From NCBI RefSeq assembly GCF_007744075.1, contig NZ_CP036266.1, positions 4,697,748-4,761,747 on the forward strand: a stretch of DNA of 64,000 bases, in the 5' to 3' direction. Of this stretch, positions 17,559-27,400 are shown piece by piece. The position numbers were made by a program, and so were the translations under genes. Position 1 is the stretch's first letter, and every line of letters begins with the position of its first letter. The stretch is from Gimesia chilikensis (lineage in GTDB: Bacteria; Planctomycetota; Planctomycetia; Planctomycetales; Planctomycetaceae). Below the pieces are notes generated by a model. It searched no databases. It was given only the letters and a program-made list of their open reading frames with translations, and was not told the DNA's origin.

Positions 17559-19594
17559 GTTTCTGAACCTTGAAATAAATCCCGTAATTTCCGCCGCATC
17601 ACTTTGTTGGATGCCGTGCGGGGCAACTGTTCGATCTCACGCACCGCCTGTATTTTAAACAGCGGATTGAGCTGACTGCGAATGATCTGCTGCATGCCGG
17701 ACTGCAGTGACTCTGCCTCGAAGTTCGCTTCCGGCTGCATGACGACATAAATCACCAATAGACTCGGACCGCCGCCCGCCGGTGGGACCGCAATCGCGGC
17801 CACTTCCCGCACGCCCTCCGCCTGGGTGAGCAGCTCCTCAATCTGCACGGAGCTGACTTTGATGCCTCCCAGGTTCATCGCATCGTCAATCCGGCCCTGC
17901 GCCCGGAAATAACCGTCGGGCAACGCTTCAATCTGATCGCCGTGCCGACGCAAGAGTTCCCCCTCCGGTCCCGGCGGGATGTCGGCAAAGTAGACTTCAT
18001 GGTGATCGCGGTTGATCAGGCGGGTCGACAATCCAATCACGGGAGGCACGAAGAGGACTTCGCCGTTTTCAGTCAGGTGACCTGCTTCATCCAGTAGCAG
18101 CCAGTCGAAGCCGACAGCCGGACAGGCAAACAGGCCGGGCACACCCGGCTTCAAGACTGTGCCCGTAATGTAACCGCCGCCGGTCTCGGTTCCGCCACAG
18201 TATTCGATCACGGGACGATAACCGGCCCGCGACATCAGCCAGAGCATATCGTCCGGATTCGAACATTCCCCGGTCGAACTGAAAACCTTGATTTGCGTCC
18301 AGTCCAGCCCGGCGACACTATCCTGGCTCCGCCAGGCAGAGACGATACTGGGGACCAGCCCCAGCATGGTCACACGGGCGTTCTGTACGAACTCACAAAA
18401 CCCACGACTGGTCGGCACCGCATCGCTCAATGCAAGGGTCGCATCGTTGATCAGCGTGGCATACACCAGCCAGGGGCCCATCATCCAGCCCAGATTGGTC
18501 GGCCAGCAGACGACATCGCCGGCCTGAATATCATGATGCAGAAACCCGTCGCCGGCGGATTTGATCGGCGTGGTCTGATCCCAGGGAATCCCTTTGGGAT
18601 TGCCCGTCGTTCCGGAAGAAAAGAGAATCGTGGTTTCATCGTGCGGATTGCGGGGTTCACAGGTCAGCCCCCGGTTCTCCGAGAGAAATTCCGACCAGGG
18701 CCGGTCCCCTTCCCGGAGCGGCCCCTGTAGCGTCTCCTGTTCGGGTAGCACAATTGCAGGGAGCCGTTGTTCCTGGCCGAGTTTGGTATAGAGGGGCAAC
18801 TGCCTGCTGCCGCGGGAGATGACATCCTGGATGAAGATGAGTTCCGGCTCGGTAATCTTCAGCCGGACCTGCATCTCTTCGGCAGAGAAGCTGTCGGCAA
18901 TAGTCACCACCACACAACCGGCGGCGATGATTCCCAGAAAAATCGCCACCGATTCCACTGTCATCGGCATCATGACGGCGATCCGGGTTCCGGGTTCGTA
19001 ACCCGCTGCCCGCAGTCCATTGGCCACCTGCGCGGTCAGCTGTTTCAATTCGGTATAGCTGAGTTGCTGCAGTTCCGAACTTCCTTTCTGGAAGCAGACG
19101 GCTGTCTCGTCGGATTTATCGCGAAAACAACTCTCGACGATATTCAAGCGCGCCCCGGTCAACCACTGGACCTGTTCGATCCCTGCCTCAACGTTCATGA
19201 CCTCATGCGGCGGTTCCTGGAACCGGATCCGCAGGGAATCGATCAGCTTCTGCGTAAAATGGTCTCGATCGTGCACCGACCAGGAGTGCAGGTCTTCCAT
19301 ACTGTGCAGATTCAACTCATTCAGCCAGCCTGCCAGATTGGATTCCGCCAGTTCCCGCTCCCCCGGAAACCAGGCTGGGGCGGGCGTACCACTTTCGAGC
19401 TGACTCTGATAGACGCTGTGATACAACAGTTGATGGACGGCGAACGGGAGTTCGGGAGTGAGGAAATCTGTGACCAGCGTCTGCCAGAGTTCATTTTCGT
19501 GCTGTGAAGGTAGGGCCTGCAGTCTCTGTTGCAGCTGAACCGCTGTTTCAGGCGAGAGACCACAGTTTTCGAGCGCTGCCGCTGTGATGTCCAT
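17555..19594 (-). CDS. AMP-dependent acyl-CoA ligase (acetoacetyl-CoA synthetase/AAE17-18-like)
   Basis: 679 residues from ATG 19594 (GGGA nine bases upstream; a TTG at 19612 is also in frame). It has a long N-terminal extension (about 1-150) before the adenylation core. The P-loop-like motif is FSSGTTGNPKGIPW, followed by WPTNLGWMMGPW, the hinge GRIDDAMNLGGIKVSSVQIEELL and the C-terminal Lys in RTASNKVMRRKLRDLF. The GIPW and MNLGGIKVSS variants resemble plant peroxisomal acyl-activating enzymes AAE17/18 and related bacterial ligases more than the standard acetoacetyl-CoA synthetase. As first gene of an operon with thiolase and hydroxybutyrate-type dehydrogenases, a short 3-oxo- or hydroxy-acid is the likely substrate (inference). 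No signal peptide. Confidence 0.82.
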   Translation of the reverse strand: MDITAAALENCGLSPETAVQLQQRLQALPSQHENELWQTLVTDFLTPELPFAVHQLLYHSVYQSQLESGTPAPAWFPGERELAESNLAGWLNELNLHSMEDLHSWSVHDRDHFTQKLIDSLRIRFQEPPHEVMNVEAGIEQVQWLTGARLNIVESCFRDKSDETAVCFQKGSSELQQLSYTELKQLTAQVANGLRAAGYEPGTRIAVMMPMTVESVAIFLGIIAAGCVVVTIADSFSAEEMQVRLKITEPELIFIQDVISRGSRQLPLYTKLGQEQRLPAIVLPEQETLQGPLREGDRPWSEFLSENRGLTCEPRNPHDETTILFSSGTTGNPKGIPWDQTTPIKSAGDGFLHHDIQAGDVVCWPTNLGWMMGPWLVYATLINDATLALSDAVPTSRGFCEFVQNARVTMLGLVPSIVSAWRSQDSVAGLDWTQIKVFSSTGECSNPDDMLWLMSRAGYRPVIEYCGGTETGGGYITGTVLKPGVPGLFACPAVGFDWLLLDEAGHLTENGEVLFVPPVIGLSTRLINRDHHEVYFADIPPGPEGELLRRHGDQIEALPDGYFRAQGRIDDAMNLGGIKVSSVQIEELLTQAEGVREVAAIAVPPAGGGPSLLVIYVVMQPEANFEAESLQSGMQQIIRSQLNPLFKIQAVREIEQLPRTASNKVMRRKLRDLFQGSET

Positions 19595-19919
19595 GAGTGA
19601 TTCCCAGTTCAATTGTGCATCCCGTCAGCAGCATGGTCCATGTGCTCACGGTGGGGTTCTCTTTTAGACTCTACCCGTTCCGCCGGCAATTCGCCAGTTC
19701 AGGCCGCTGCTTCGTAAACGCAACAACAAAAAAGAGTTGGGAACAAATATGTTTTTTGATTTATCTTTATTAACAGGCTTCCATTCAGCACGGGAATTGC
19801 GAAAATGATAATATCGGGTGCGCGCCTTAGAGTAGTGCGTCCCGCTTCCAACAGTCTTCCAGACGAACACGTAAAGACAACAGGCCCCCTTTTCAGAAAC
19901 CTGTGGAGAAAGAGGTTAT
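19595..19919. other. Divergent intergenic region (ligase operon / M28 peptidase)
   Basis: A 325-base gap between divergent genes, so it must hold promoters in both directions. An AT-rich block lies at 19730-19785 and ATGATAATAT, a possible -10, at about 19804-19813. I see no gene, hairpin terminator or clear operator. Confidence 0.4.
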
Positions 19920-21992
19920 ATGTCTGTTCTGAACTCGAACCGGATTTCCAGATTACTCGCAACCGGATACGGTCTGCTTTTCGTATGTGGCGTCAGCCTC
20001 TCACTGATTACCGGCCCTGCCAGCCTGCGGGCCGAAACTCCTACCAAACCCGCCAGCGCCAAAGCCAAAACGGAAGTTGATACCGCCAGCGGCAAACGGA
20101 TGCTGGACGCGATCAAATACCTGGCCTCCGATGAACTTGAAGGGCGTGGGGTCGACACACAGGGCATCAACCTCGCTGCGGACTATATCGTCAAAGAATT
20201 CAAAGCAGCCGGCCTGGATGTGACAACGGTCGAAGAAAGTGCCTTTCAGAAATTCACCATCAACACCGGCAGCAAACTGGGACCGACCAACGAACTGCAG
20301 TTGACCGGACCGGATGGAAAAACAATTCCCCTCGCCTACGACAAAGATTTCCGTTCCTGCTCGTTCGGCGGCTCGGGAAAATTTGATGCGGAAATCGTCT
20401 TCTGCGGATACGGCATCGATGCCCAGGACGCGAAATACAATGACTATGCCAACGTCGATGTGAAAGACAAGGTCGTCATCATCATGCGTCGCACGCCTCA
20501 GCAGGGCGATAAAGAGAGCCCGTTCGCAGGGGCCCATGGAATTTCGCGTTACGCAGCTCTCCGCTACAAAGTGAGCACCGCATTCGGCAAAGGGGCCAAA
20601 GCGATCCTGTTCGTCAACGATTACTATTCTACGCAGGAACACAAAAAAGAGGCCCGCGAACTGGAACAGGACGCGATTGAAGAACTGATTCTCGCTACCG
20701 AAAAATGGGAAAAAGCAGCGAAGGATAAAGAGGAAACCAGTGCTGTTTCACTGAAGAAAGCTCTGCACGACGTGCAGCAGGCACGCAAGAATCTCAAAGA
20801 GGCGCATTTCGACCGGCTGATGGAATTTGGTTATGCCGGCAGCGGAGATGGCCGTTCGATTCCAATCGCTCACATCACGATCGAAAAGTGTAACGAACTC
20901 TTCAAGGACGCAGGGAAACCAACGCTGCAGGAACTGGAAGGTAAAATCGACGAAACTTTCAAGCCGGAAAGTTTCGCGTTACCCCAGTGGAAAGCCCGGG
21001 GCGAAATTTCGGTCGAACAGATTCGCACAGAAGTCAAAAACGTGATTGGCGTGCTGGAAGGCAAAGGGCCTCACGCTGATGAAACCATCGTCATCGGCGC
21101 CCACTATGATCACGTCGGTTATGGCGGTGAAGGTTCACTGGCCCCCGGTTCGACCGATGTCCACAACGGTGCTGACGACAATGCCTCGGGAACCGTGGCC
21201 CTGATCGAGCTGGCCCGCAAGCTGGCAGCCCGCAAGGAGCCCCTGCCTCGCCGCCTGGTCTTTATCGCCTTTACGGGTGAAGAACGGGGACTGATCGGTT
21301 CAGCACATTACGTCAAAAATCCCGTGTTTGACCTGAAGAACACCGTGGCGATGCTCAACATGGATATGGTCGGACGTTTAACTGACGACAAGCTGACCGT
21401 CTTCGGTACCGGCACCGCCCCCCGCTGGAAACAACTGGTAGAAAATACCGCGAAAGCCTATGATCTGAAACTCTCACTCAAGCCGGAAGGGTTCGGTCCC
21501 AGCGATCACAGCTCCTTTTACGGCAAGCAGATTCCGGTACTGCACCTCTTTACGGGAACTCACAGCGACTACCATCGCCCCTCCGATGACTGGGACAAAA
21601 TCAACATCCCGGGCATGGAACGGATCATCGGGTTTCTGGAAGAGATCGCTATCGCGACTGCAGAGAACCCCGACCGTCCTCAATATGTGAAGATCGAGCG
21701 TCCTGCCGCGACCATGCGTTCCGGTAACCGGCCTTACTTCGGCAGTATTCCGGACTTCGGTGGAGAAGGCCCCGGCTATCACATTTCGGGAGCTTCTCCC
21801 GGCAGTCCGGCTGACAAAGCGGGCCTCAAAGCCGGCGATGCCATCATCAAGATGGGCAAGACGAAAATCGATGGTCTGGATGACTTCGACCTGGCCCTGC
21901 GGATGTTTTCCGCCGGCGAGGAGGTAGAGGTCACTGTCCTGCGGGACGGAAAGCGAGTCAAACTGACCGTGAAGCTGGGTAAACCCAAATAA
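19920..21992 (+). CDS. Secreted M28-family metallopeptidase with PA and PDZ domains
   Basis: 690 residues; GAGG four bases before ATG 19920. Signal peptide about 1-38 (ATGYGLLFVCGVSLSLITGPASLRA). A protease-associated domain is inserted at about 130-300. The M28 core (about 365-570) has all five zinc ligands: GAHYDHVG (His), GADDNASG (Asp), the catalytic Glu and zinc-ligand Glu in FTGEERG, NMDMVGR (Asp) and SDYHRPSDDWDKI (His). A PDZ domain ends the protein (about 610-688; SPGSPADKAGLKAGDAIIKMG). M28 enzymes of this layout are aminopeptidases acting outside the cytoplasm. A helical, charged stretch at about 240-300 (EREL/KKEAREL type, with QDAIEELILATEKWEKAAKDK) is an unusual insertion inside the PA region. 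The gene stands alone, convergent with the DUF481 gene 11 bases downstream. Confidence 0.9.
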   Translation: MSVLNSNRISRLLATGYGLLFVCGVSLSLITGPASLRAETPTKPASAKAKTEVDTASGKRMLDAIKYLASDELEGRGVDTQGINLAADYIVKEFKAAGLDVTTVEESAFQKFTINTGSKLGPTNELQLTGPDGKTIPLAYDKDFRSCSFGGSGKFDAEIVFCGYGIDAQDAKYNDYANVDVKDKVVIIMRRTPQQGDKESPFAGAHGISRYAALRYKVSTAFGKGAKAILFVNDYYSTQEHKKEARELEQDAIEELILATEKWEKAAKDKEETSAVSLKKALHDVQQARKNLKEAHFDRLMEFGYAGSGDGRSIPIAHITIEKCNELFKDAGKPTLQELEGKIDETFKPESFALPQWKARGEISVEQIRTEVKNVIGVLEGKGPHADETIVIGAHYDHVGYGGEGSLAPGSTDVHNGADDNASGTVALIELARKLAARKEPLPRRLVFIAFTGEERGLIGSAHYVKNPVFDLKNTVAMLNMDMVGRLTDDKLTVFGTGTAPRWKQLVENTAKAYDLKLSLKPEGFGPSDHSSFYGKQIPVLHLFTGTHSDYHRPSDDWDKINIPGMERIIGFLEEIAIATAENPDRPQYVKIERPAATMRSGNRPYFGSIPDFGGEGPGYHISGASPGSPADKAGLKAGDAIIKMGKTKIDGLDDFDLALRMFSAGEEVEVTVLRDGKRVKLTVKLGKPK

Positions 21993-22003
21993 GCGTTATC
22001 TGT

Positions 22004-23137
22004 TTATTTTCGCGTGTAAACCAGGGAGACCGTTCCGGTAAAATCGTTCTTCTTACGGCCCGCGTTGGGATAAGAGTTGTAGACCTGCAGCAGTCCCAGT
22101 CGCAGGTTCCAGCGGTCTTTGTTGTCCAGCTTGAACAGGATCCCCGTTTCGCTTGTCAGACGGAGAATCTGGATATTGTCCACACTGGGAGTCCAGGTCT
22201 GTTTGTGCTCGAGTTTCGCATGGTCCCCTAAGGGCCAGTGGAATTCGATTTCGGCAAAGACGTCGAGTGTGGTTCGTCGCATACTGGGATCGTTATAAAT
22301 TTCGTGCGTACCACCAGGACCAACACGCACGATCAATCGGCGATCTTTTTCATTGACAAAACGGTAACCAAGACCACTGGAAATCGTACCCCGCCAGTCC
22401 AGATTCTCAAACTCGTCGTAAACGTTCTTATTCGTTACGAAGACAATCCACTTCGTGGTGCGCGCCACGTCCAGAGTCGCATTACCGTACCAGCGGTTGG
22501 CATCGCGAATACCATTGGACTGCCCCCAGCGACCGCCGATCTCAAACAGAAACTGGTTATCATCATCGGACTTCTCCAGTTGCAGTGCGGTGGTGACATA
22601 GTCCCGCTGCGTATTTCCAGCCAGAAAAGTTCCGCCGATCTCCATCCGCTTGGTCCAGATTTCAGCGTATTCCCAGCAGGTGTCATAATAGTTTTCCACC
22701 CGATCCCAGGGAGACGTATTTTCATCTTCAACATCACCGAACTCCGGTGAAACGCCAATCGGCTGGGGAACTGGTGTCTGATTGATCATGGCCGGCAGCG
22801 GGGGAAGTTCCACGTTCTCATTGCTGACCAGCAGTTCTTCACCCGGGGGTGGAGCATCGGGGTCGGTCGCCAGCTCGGCGTATTCGAGCCGATCCACATC
22901 TTCCAGCAAAACCTTACGGACACTTCCATCAGTCAGCTGGAACAGGATCTTGCCCGACTCAAAACCGACGCTTTCTCCCGCCAGGAACTCCCCACTTTTA
23001 AGATAGAGCGTTTCTGCCGGTACCGGTTCTGCAGCAGACAGCACATTACCCAGGCTACAGACCATCAGCCAGAGCATCATTATTCGCAGGCTGTACCAGC
23101 GATATTTTCTTCCTGTAATGAGGTGGAAACAACCCAT
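22004..23137 (-). CDS. DUF481-family putative outer-membrane protein
   Basis: 377 residues with a signal peptide (RIMMLWLMVCSLGNVLSAAEP, about 18-38). Residues about 40-95 form a small domain common in planctomycetes (TLYLKSGEFLAGESVGFESGKILFQLTDGSVRKVLLEDVDRLEY), reminiscent of an SH3-like 'location' domain. The rest (about 150-377) alternates polar and aromatic residues as in a beta-barrel: GGTFLAGNTQRDYVTTALQLEK, RWYGNATLDVARTTKWIVFVTN and a C-terminal FTGTVSLVYTRK. This matches DUF481, a putative salt-stress/outer-membrane barrel family. Function is unknown. Alternative Met starts at residues 20-21 would still leave the signal. Confidence 0.75.
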   Translation of the reverse strand: MGCFHLITGRKYRWYSLRIMMLWLMVCSLGNVLSAAEPVPAETLYLKSGEFLAGESVGFESGKILFQLTDGSVRKVLLEDVDRLEYAELATDPDAPPPGEELLVSNENVELPPLPAMINQTPVPQPIGVSPEFGDVEDENTSPWDRVENYYDTCWEYAEIWTKRMEIGGTFLAGNTQRDYVTTALQLEKSDDDNQFLFEIGGRWGQSNGIRDANRWYGNATLDVARTTKWIVFVTNKNVYDEFENLDWRGTISSGLGYRFVNEKDRRLIVRVGPGGTHEIYNDPSMRRTTLDVFAEIEFHWPLGDHAKLEHKQTWTPSVDNIQILRLTSETGILFKLDNKDRWNLRLGLLQVYNSYPNAGRKKNDFTGTVSLVYTRK

Positions 23138-23758
23138 TAGACCATCCGTGGCTGGATTACTCAGTGATAAGTAGTTGAAGTTTGGTGTAGATTTGCGCGA
23201 CAGGGGTTAAGAAGGGACCGGGATTTTAGTTAGGACGGCGAATCAGTGCAATGTGTATCTCTGAGTACGTTCATTTGATCACCAGAGCGAATCCCCGATT
23301 TATCACAGGTTGTTTTTTTGCATCTAACTCCTTTTAAAACAGAAATTTATATAAACAATACCTGATTACATCGTCTGATTTTTTTCAAGCCGCCCCCTGT
23401 CCTGACGATCGAGCCCGTCTGATCGATTTTAGCGATTCTCGATCCCGCAAAACGGATCTGAAAATTACCTGATCGCTATAAACGGATCTTTTCCCTGTCT
23501 GGAACTCTTTCCTTATTTCCTGCTGCCCGCTCTTTTGGCTTCGACTCGCTGAAAAAGCAGATCAGATCAGGACTACTTCGGACCTCCCCTCATTTCGCAT
23601 GCTAGAGTTTTTTTGATTCCCGCTCGTTTCGGGCCTGCAAGAGCGAGCAGCGGATCAAGTTAAAAGCAAACATCAATTCATATCAAAGAGTATAAAACGG
23701 CACTTCAAGCCAACGGCGATCACAGAATCGCCTCTCGTGAGGGGGAGAAGATTTAATC
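23138..23758. other. 621-base divergent intergenic region
   Basis: It lies between the minus-strand DUF481 gene and the plus-strand gene at 23759. I find no supportable gene. There is a direct repeat AACGGATCT (near 23451 and 23480) and AT-rich tracts at 23306-23360. The gene at 23759 is preceded by GGGGGAG eleven bases upstream. No terminator or RNA is recognised. Confidence 0.45.
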
Positions 23759-24445
23759 ATGGGATTCTTGAAACGATTTTTGAAGACGACCTATCGAGAC
23801 AATACTGCGGGGAAATCGCGCAGCAGTTTCGAAAGTCTTTCAGAAGACCAGCTGGAAACGCATTTAAATATCGCCAAGTACGGTGATTTCATGCTGACCG
23901 ATGCGATCCGTCCTTCCTACGATCTGGAAGTAGTGCCGCAGGCCGGTTACCGACATGACGTTTACACCGACAAGGAATCCGGAATCAAAATTCCGGTTCT
24001 GATGGCTTCCGCTTCCCGCGAAGTTCTGTTCGACCTGTTTATCGATCTCCTCGATCCGCTGGGTCATGAAGTCGATGTTGTACTGGAAACCAGTCACGAC
24101 GGTGGCCACAATCAGCACCAGGACCTCTATCGGGAACACATGGACCTGCCCGTCCTGAAAAGTACACTTTATGATTACGAAGATCTGTTACTCAACGATG
24201 GCTGTGCCGGCATTGCTGTGCTCAATCCATTGATTCCATTGGAAGTACAATTCGACGAGCATAAGCTGCTCATCATGTACGGCCAGGGAATTGATCAGTT
24301 TGAGAGCATTCTGGATGAATATGGGATTCCCCACGATCCGGAACTCAAATTTATCACCGAAGCAGAACACGTCCACTCATCAAGTGATGAAGCGATCGAA
24401 GAACTGGATCAGTTGAAATACCGGCTCGGCATTGATTTTGAATAA
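23759..24445 (+). CDS. Conserved-looking cytosolic protein of unknown function
   Basis: 228 residues, acidic, without signal peptide or membrane segment. Codon use is like its neighbours and a G-rich ribosome-binding site lies upstream, so it is a real gene. It begins MGFLKRFLKTTYRDN, an amphipathic basic helix that could associate with membrane. It continues with a mixed alpha/beta region containing VDVVLETSHDGGHNQHQDLYREHMDLP and DYEDLLLNDGCAGIAVLNPLIPLEVQFDEHKLLIMYGQ. The alternation suggests one compact domain of about 180 residues. I do not recognise the family. It is convergent with the TPR/FG-GAP gene, with six bases between stops. Confidence 0.75.
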   Translation: MGFLKRFLKTTYRDNTAGKSRSSFESLSEDQLETHLNIAKYGDFMLTDAIRPSYDLEVVPQAGYRHDVYTDKESGIKIPVLMASASREVLFDLFIDLLDPLGHEVDVVLETSHDGGHNQHQDLYREHMDLPVLKSTLYDYEDLLLNDGCAGIAVLNPLIPLEVQFDEHKLLIMYGQGIDQFESILDEYGIPHDPELKFITEAEHVHSSSDEAIEELDQLKYRLGIDFE

Positions 24446-24451
24446 GCGATC

Positions 24452-27400
24452 TTATTCATAGCTGCGGATCCGAAATGGTTCTGCCTGTCCTTCGATCAGA
24501 TGCAGTTCCTGATTCGCAGCGATTCCGGTAAAGCGTTGTTTTAGTCCGGATGGCCAGTTGACCTCCAGTTCTGAAACCTGCTGGTCAGGCCCCAGACCAA
24601 ATACCAGCGATCGCTGATTACTCGCCTGGTATCCGTCTCCCGCGGTCAACTGACGCATCAGCGTCTGCCCGCTTGTTTTCAGGCGGACTGTCGTGCCGAT
24701 GGCATCCCGATTCGATTCGGTCCCCGTCAATCGCACTACCAGCCGGTTTCCTGCGTCCTTTGTTCGGTTCTCCAGCAACACCACCGGTTGATCGAGACTC
24801 GATACAGCAACTTCCGCGCGACCATCCCGGTTCCAGTCCAGCCGCGCCATGCCCCTTCCCAGTCGTGGTTTTTGAAAGAACGCGCCCAGTTTGTCTGCCT
24901 TCAGTTCTTCAAATCTCCCCTGCCCCTGATTTTTCAGAAACTGGGGTCGCATCTGCCAGGGTGTCTCCATTTTGCGCAAGTCTTCGACATGCCCGTTAAC
25001 GACGACCAGATCCTGCAGGCCATCCAGGTCGGCATCCAGGAACTGTGTGCCGAACCCGAGCAGGTACAGACTCGATTCCGCCAGATTCGCGGACTGGGTT
25101 GCATCTACGAATTCATCCGGGCCGATCTGCCGATAGAGTGTATTCGTCTCCCGATAATAGTTGGTGATGAACAGATCCAGCAGTCCATCCGCGTCCGCAT
25201 CCCCGGCGGCAATGCCCATGCAGGCTTCAGTACGTCCCTGGGCATTCAGAGCCAAACCCGACAAAAGTGCCTGCTCAGTAAAGTGAAGTTTTTCAGTGCC
25301 TTGATTCACGAAGAAGAAATTCGCTACTGCATCATTGGCAATGAACAGACTGGGATAGCCGTTACCTGTAAAGTCGGCGGCGACAATGCCCAGACCTTTC
25401 CCGGCGGGTACTTCAATCCCTGTGTCCGTGGTGACATTTTTCAGGCTACCATCTTTTGAATTCAGATAGAGCTGATCCTGGGCAGCAGGAAAATTCAAGG
25501 GCATGCACGAGCGACTGCTCCCATCTGCATTCTGACAGACTCTATCAAAGACATCGGCGCCCGAGAGATAATTGACCGCGTAGATTTCAGGAGCTGCATC
25601 GCCATTCAGATCCGCCATCAGACAACTCGTAGTCCAGTCATTCGCGGAACCACGGGCCTCTTCCACTTCGGAGAACGTGCCGTCACCGTTATTCAGGTAG
25701 AGTCGGTTCTGACCAATGTTACCGATGTAAACATCATCAAAACCATCCTGGTTCAGATCGCCGATTGTCACTCCCTGGCTGAACCCGTTTTCCTGGATAC
25801 CGGTTTGTTTTGTCACATCGCGGAAAGTGCCATCCCCCTGATTCAGGTAGATCCGATCGAGGAATTCGGTCGCCCGCTCATCAACGGGCCACCGCGTACC
25901 CTGCGTCAGGTACAGATCGGGCCAGCCATCCCCATTCAAATCGAGCACTCCCACTCCGCCGCCGGTGAACTCGTACATCTTGTGCTGCGTCTCGGGCCAG
26001 GGATGTCCGTTAAAATATTGAAATTCAATCCCCGCGTCCGTGGTAACATCGGTAAACGCGATCTGTGAATCGGTTTTAGCAGCTTCCTTACCGGATTTTT
26101 GAGCTTCCATGTCTGGCGTTGTTTCTGATGATTCCGGCAGGGACAGATCACGAATGGGATTCAGTCCGGGGTCCGTTCGCACCAGAGGCAGTTTTTTGAG
26201 TTCCCCCTGGAGTTCGTCTATAGTCTGTTTCGCCCAGCTGAGATGAGGGTCGAGCAGTAAGGCGGCCCGGCTCCAGCCATAGGCCTCCCAGACCAGCCCC
26301 AGTTCACGGGCCAGTTGAACGGTTTTCTCAGCGGCGGGCAGTTCTTTGTCACCGTAAACGACTTTGACCAGTCCTTCATAGGTCTGCAGTTTTTGTGAAT
26401 ATTCGAGCAGCTGTTCCGCCGCTTTGGTATCTCCGGTCTGCTTCAACAGCTGTCCCAGCTGATAACAGGCGGTAGGGTTCGTTGCATCCCGTTTGAGTGT
26501 CTGTGCAAAGCAGTGAATCGCTGCCTGCTGATTTCCCTGCTGCTGATACCACTGCCCTTCGACATTCCAGATGTCCGGGTGTTCGCGGACTGGTTCCGGT
26601 AATTCAGACTGCCACTTTTGAAAGGTATTGGGCGTCTGTAACTTAAGCAGAGTCTGACCGAGCAGCACCTGGGCCTGACTCAATTCAGGCTGGATTTGAA
26701 TCAGTTTCAGCAGTCGCTGCTGTGCCGCTGCATATTTCTGTTCATCCACATCGAGTCGGGCCAGCATGAGTTGCACGAGAGGATCGTGAGGCGCGGCCTG
26801 TTCGTAGTCGGCGAAGAGTTGCGGGTTCTCTAATGAACGGTCACTCATCGACAGCAGATACAGCACGACGGGATTCAGCTCTTTCTGCTGGAGCAGTTTG
26901 ATGCGAATCGGTACCGCCTTCCAGGTCTGCGTGGACAATCCGTAAATGAATGAGAGCCGTTCGAGAATCAGCCCGTCATCGGGAAAAAACTGGTAGGCCC
27001 GCTCGAACTGATCGAGGGCGAGTGACAACTGCTTTAACTGAAACAGATAGTACTCTCCGGAACGGGTGCGTGCCTGGTAACAATCGCGGCTCTGATTATC
27101 GGGAATGCGATCATAGTACTGAATCGCAGCTTCGAAATCGCCCTCTTTAATAGCAATTTCTGCGAGCAGCATTGCCGCATCGTCAGCGTGTGAGGGAGAC
27201 TCCAGCACCGGGAGCAGTTCTCGTTTCGCTTCAGCATACTGCTGCTCACGAAAGGCGTGCGCGCCTCGTTTCAATTGTGCGGACGGATCAGGTTCGAACA
27301 CTCCGGCGAACCAGAGTGCCAGCCCGATCGTGATCAAAACCAGGAGAATTACAGTCAGTCGCAACAACTCGATGTGCCTTTTCTGTGCCACCAACCATCT

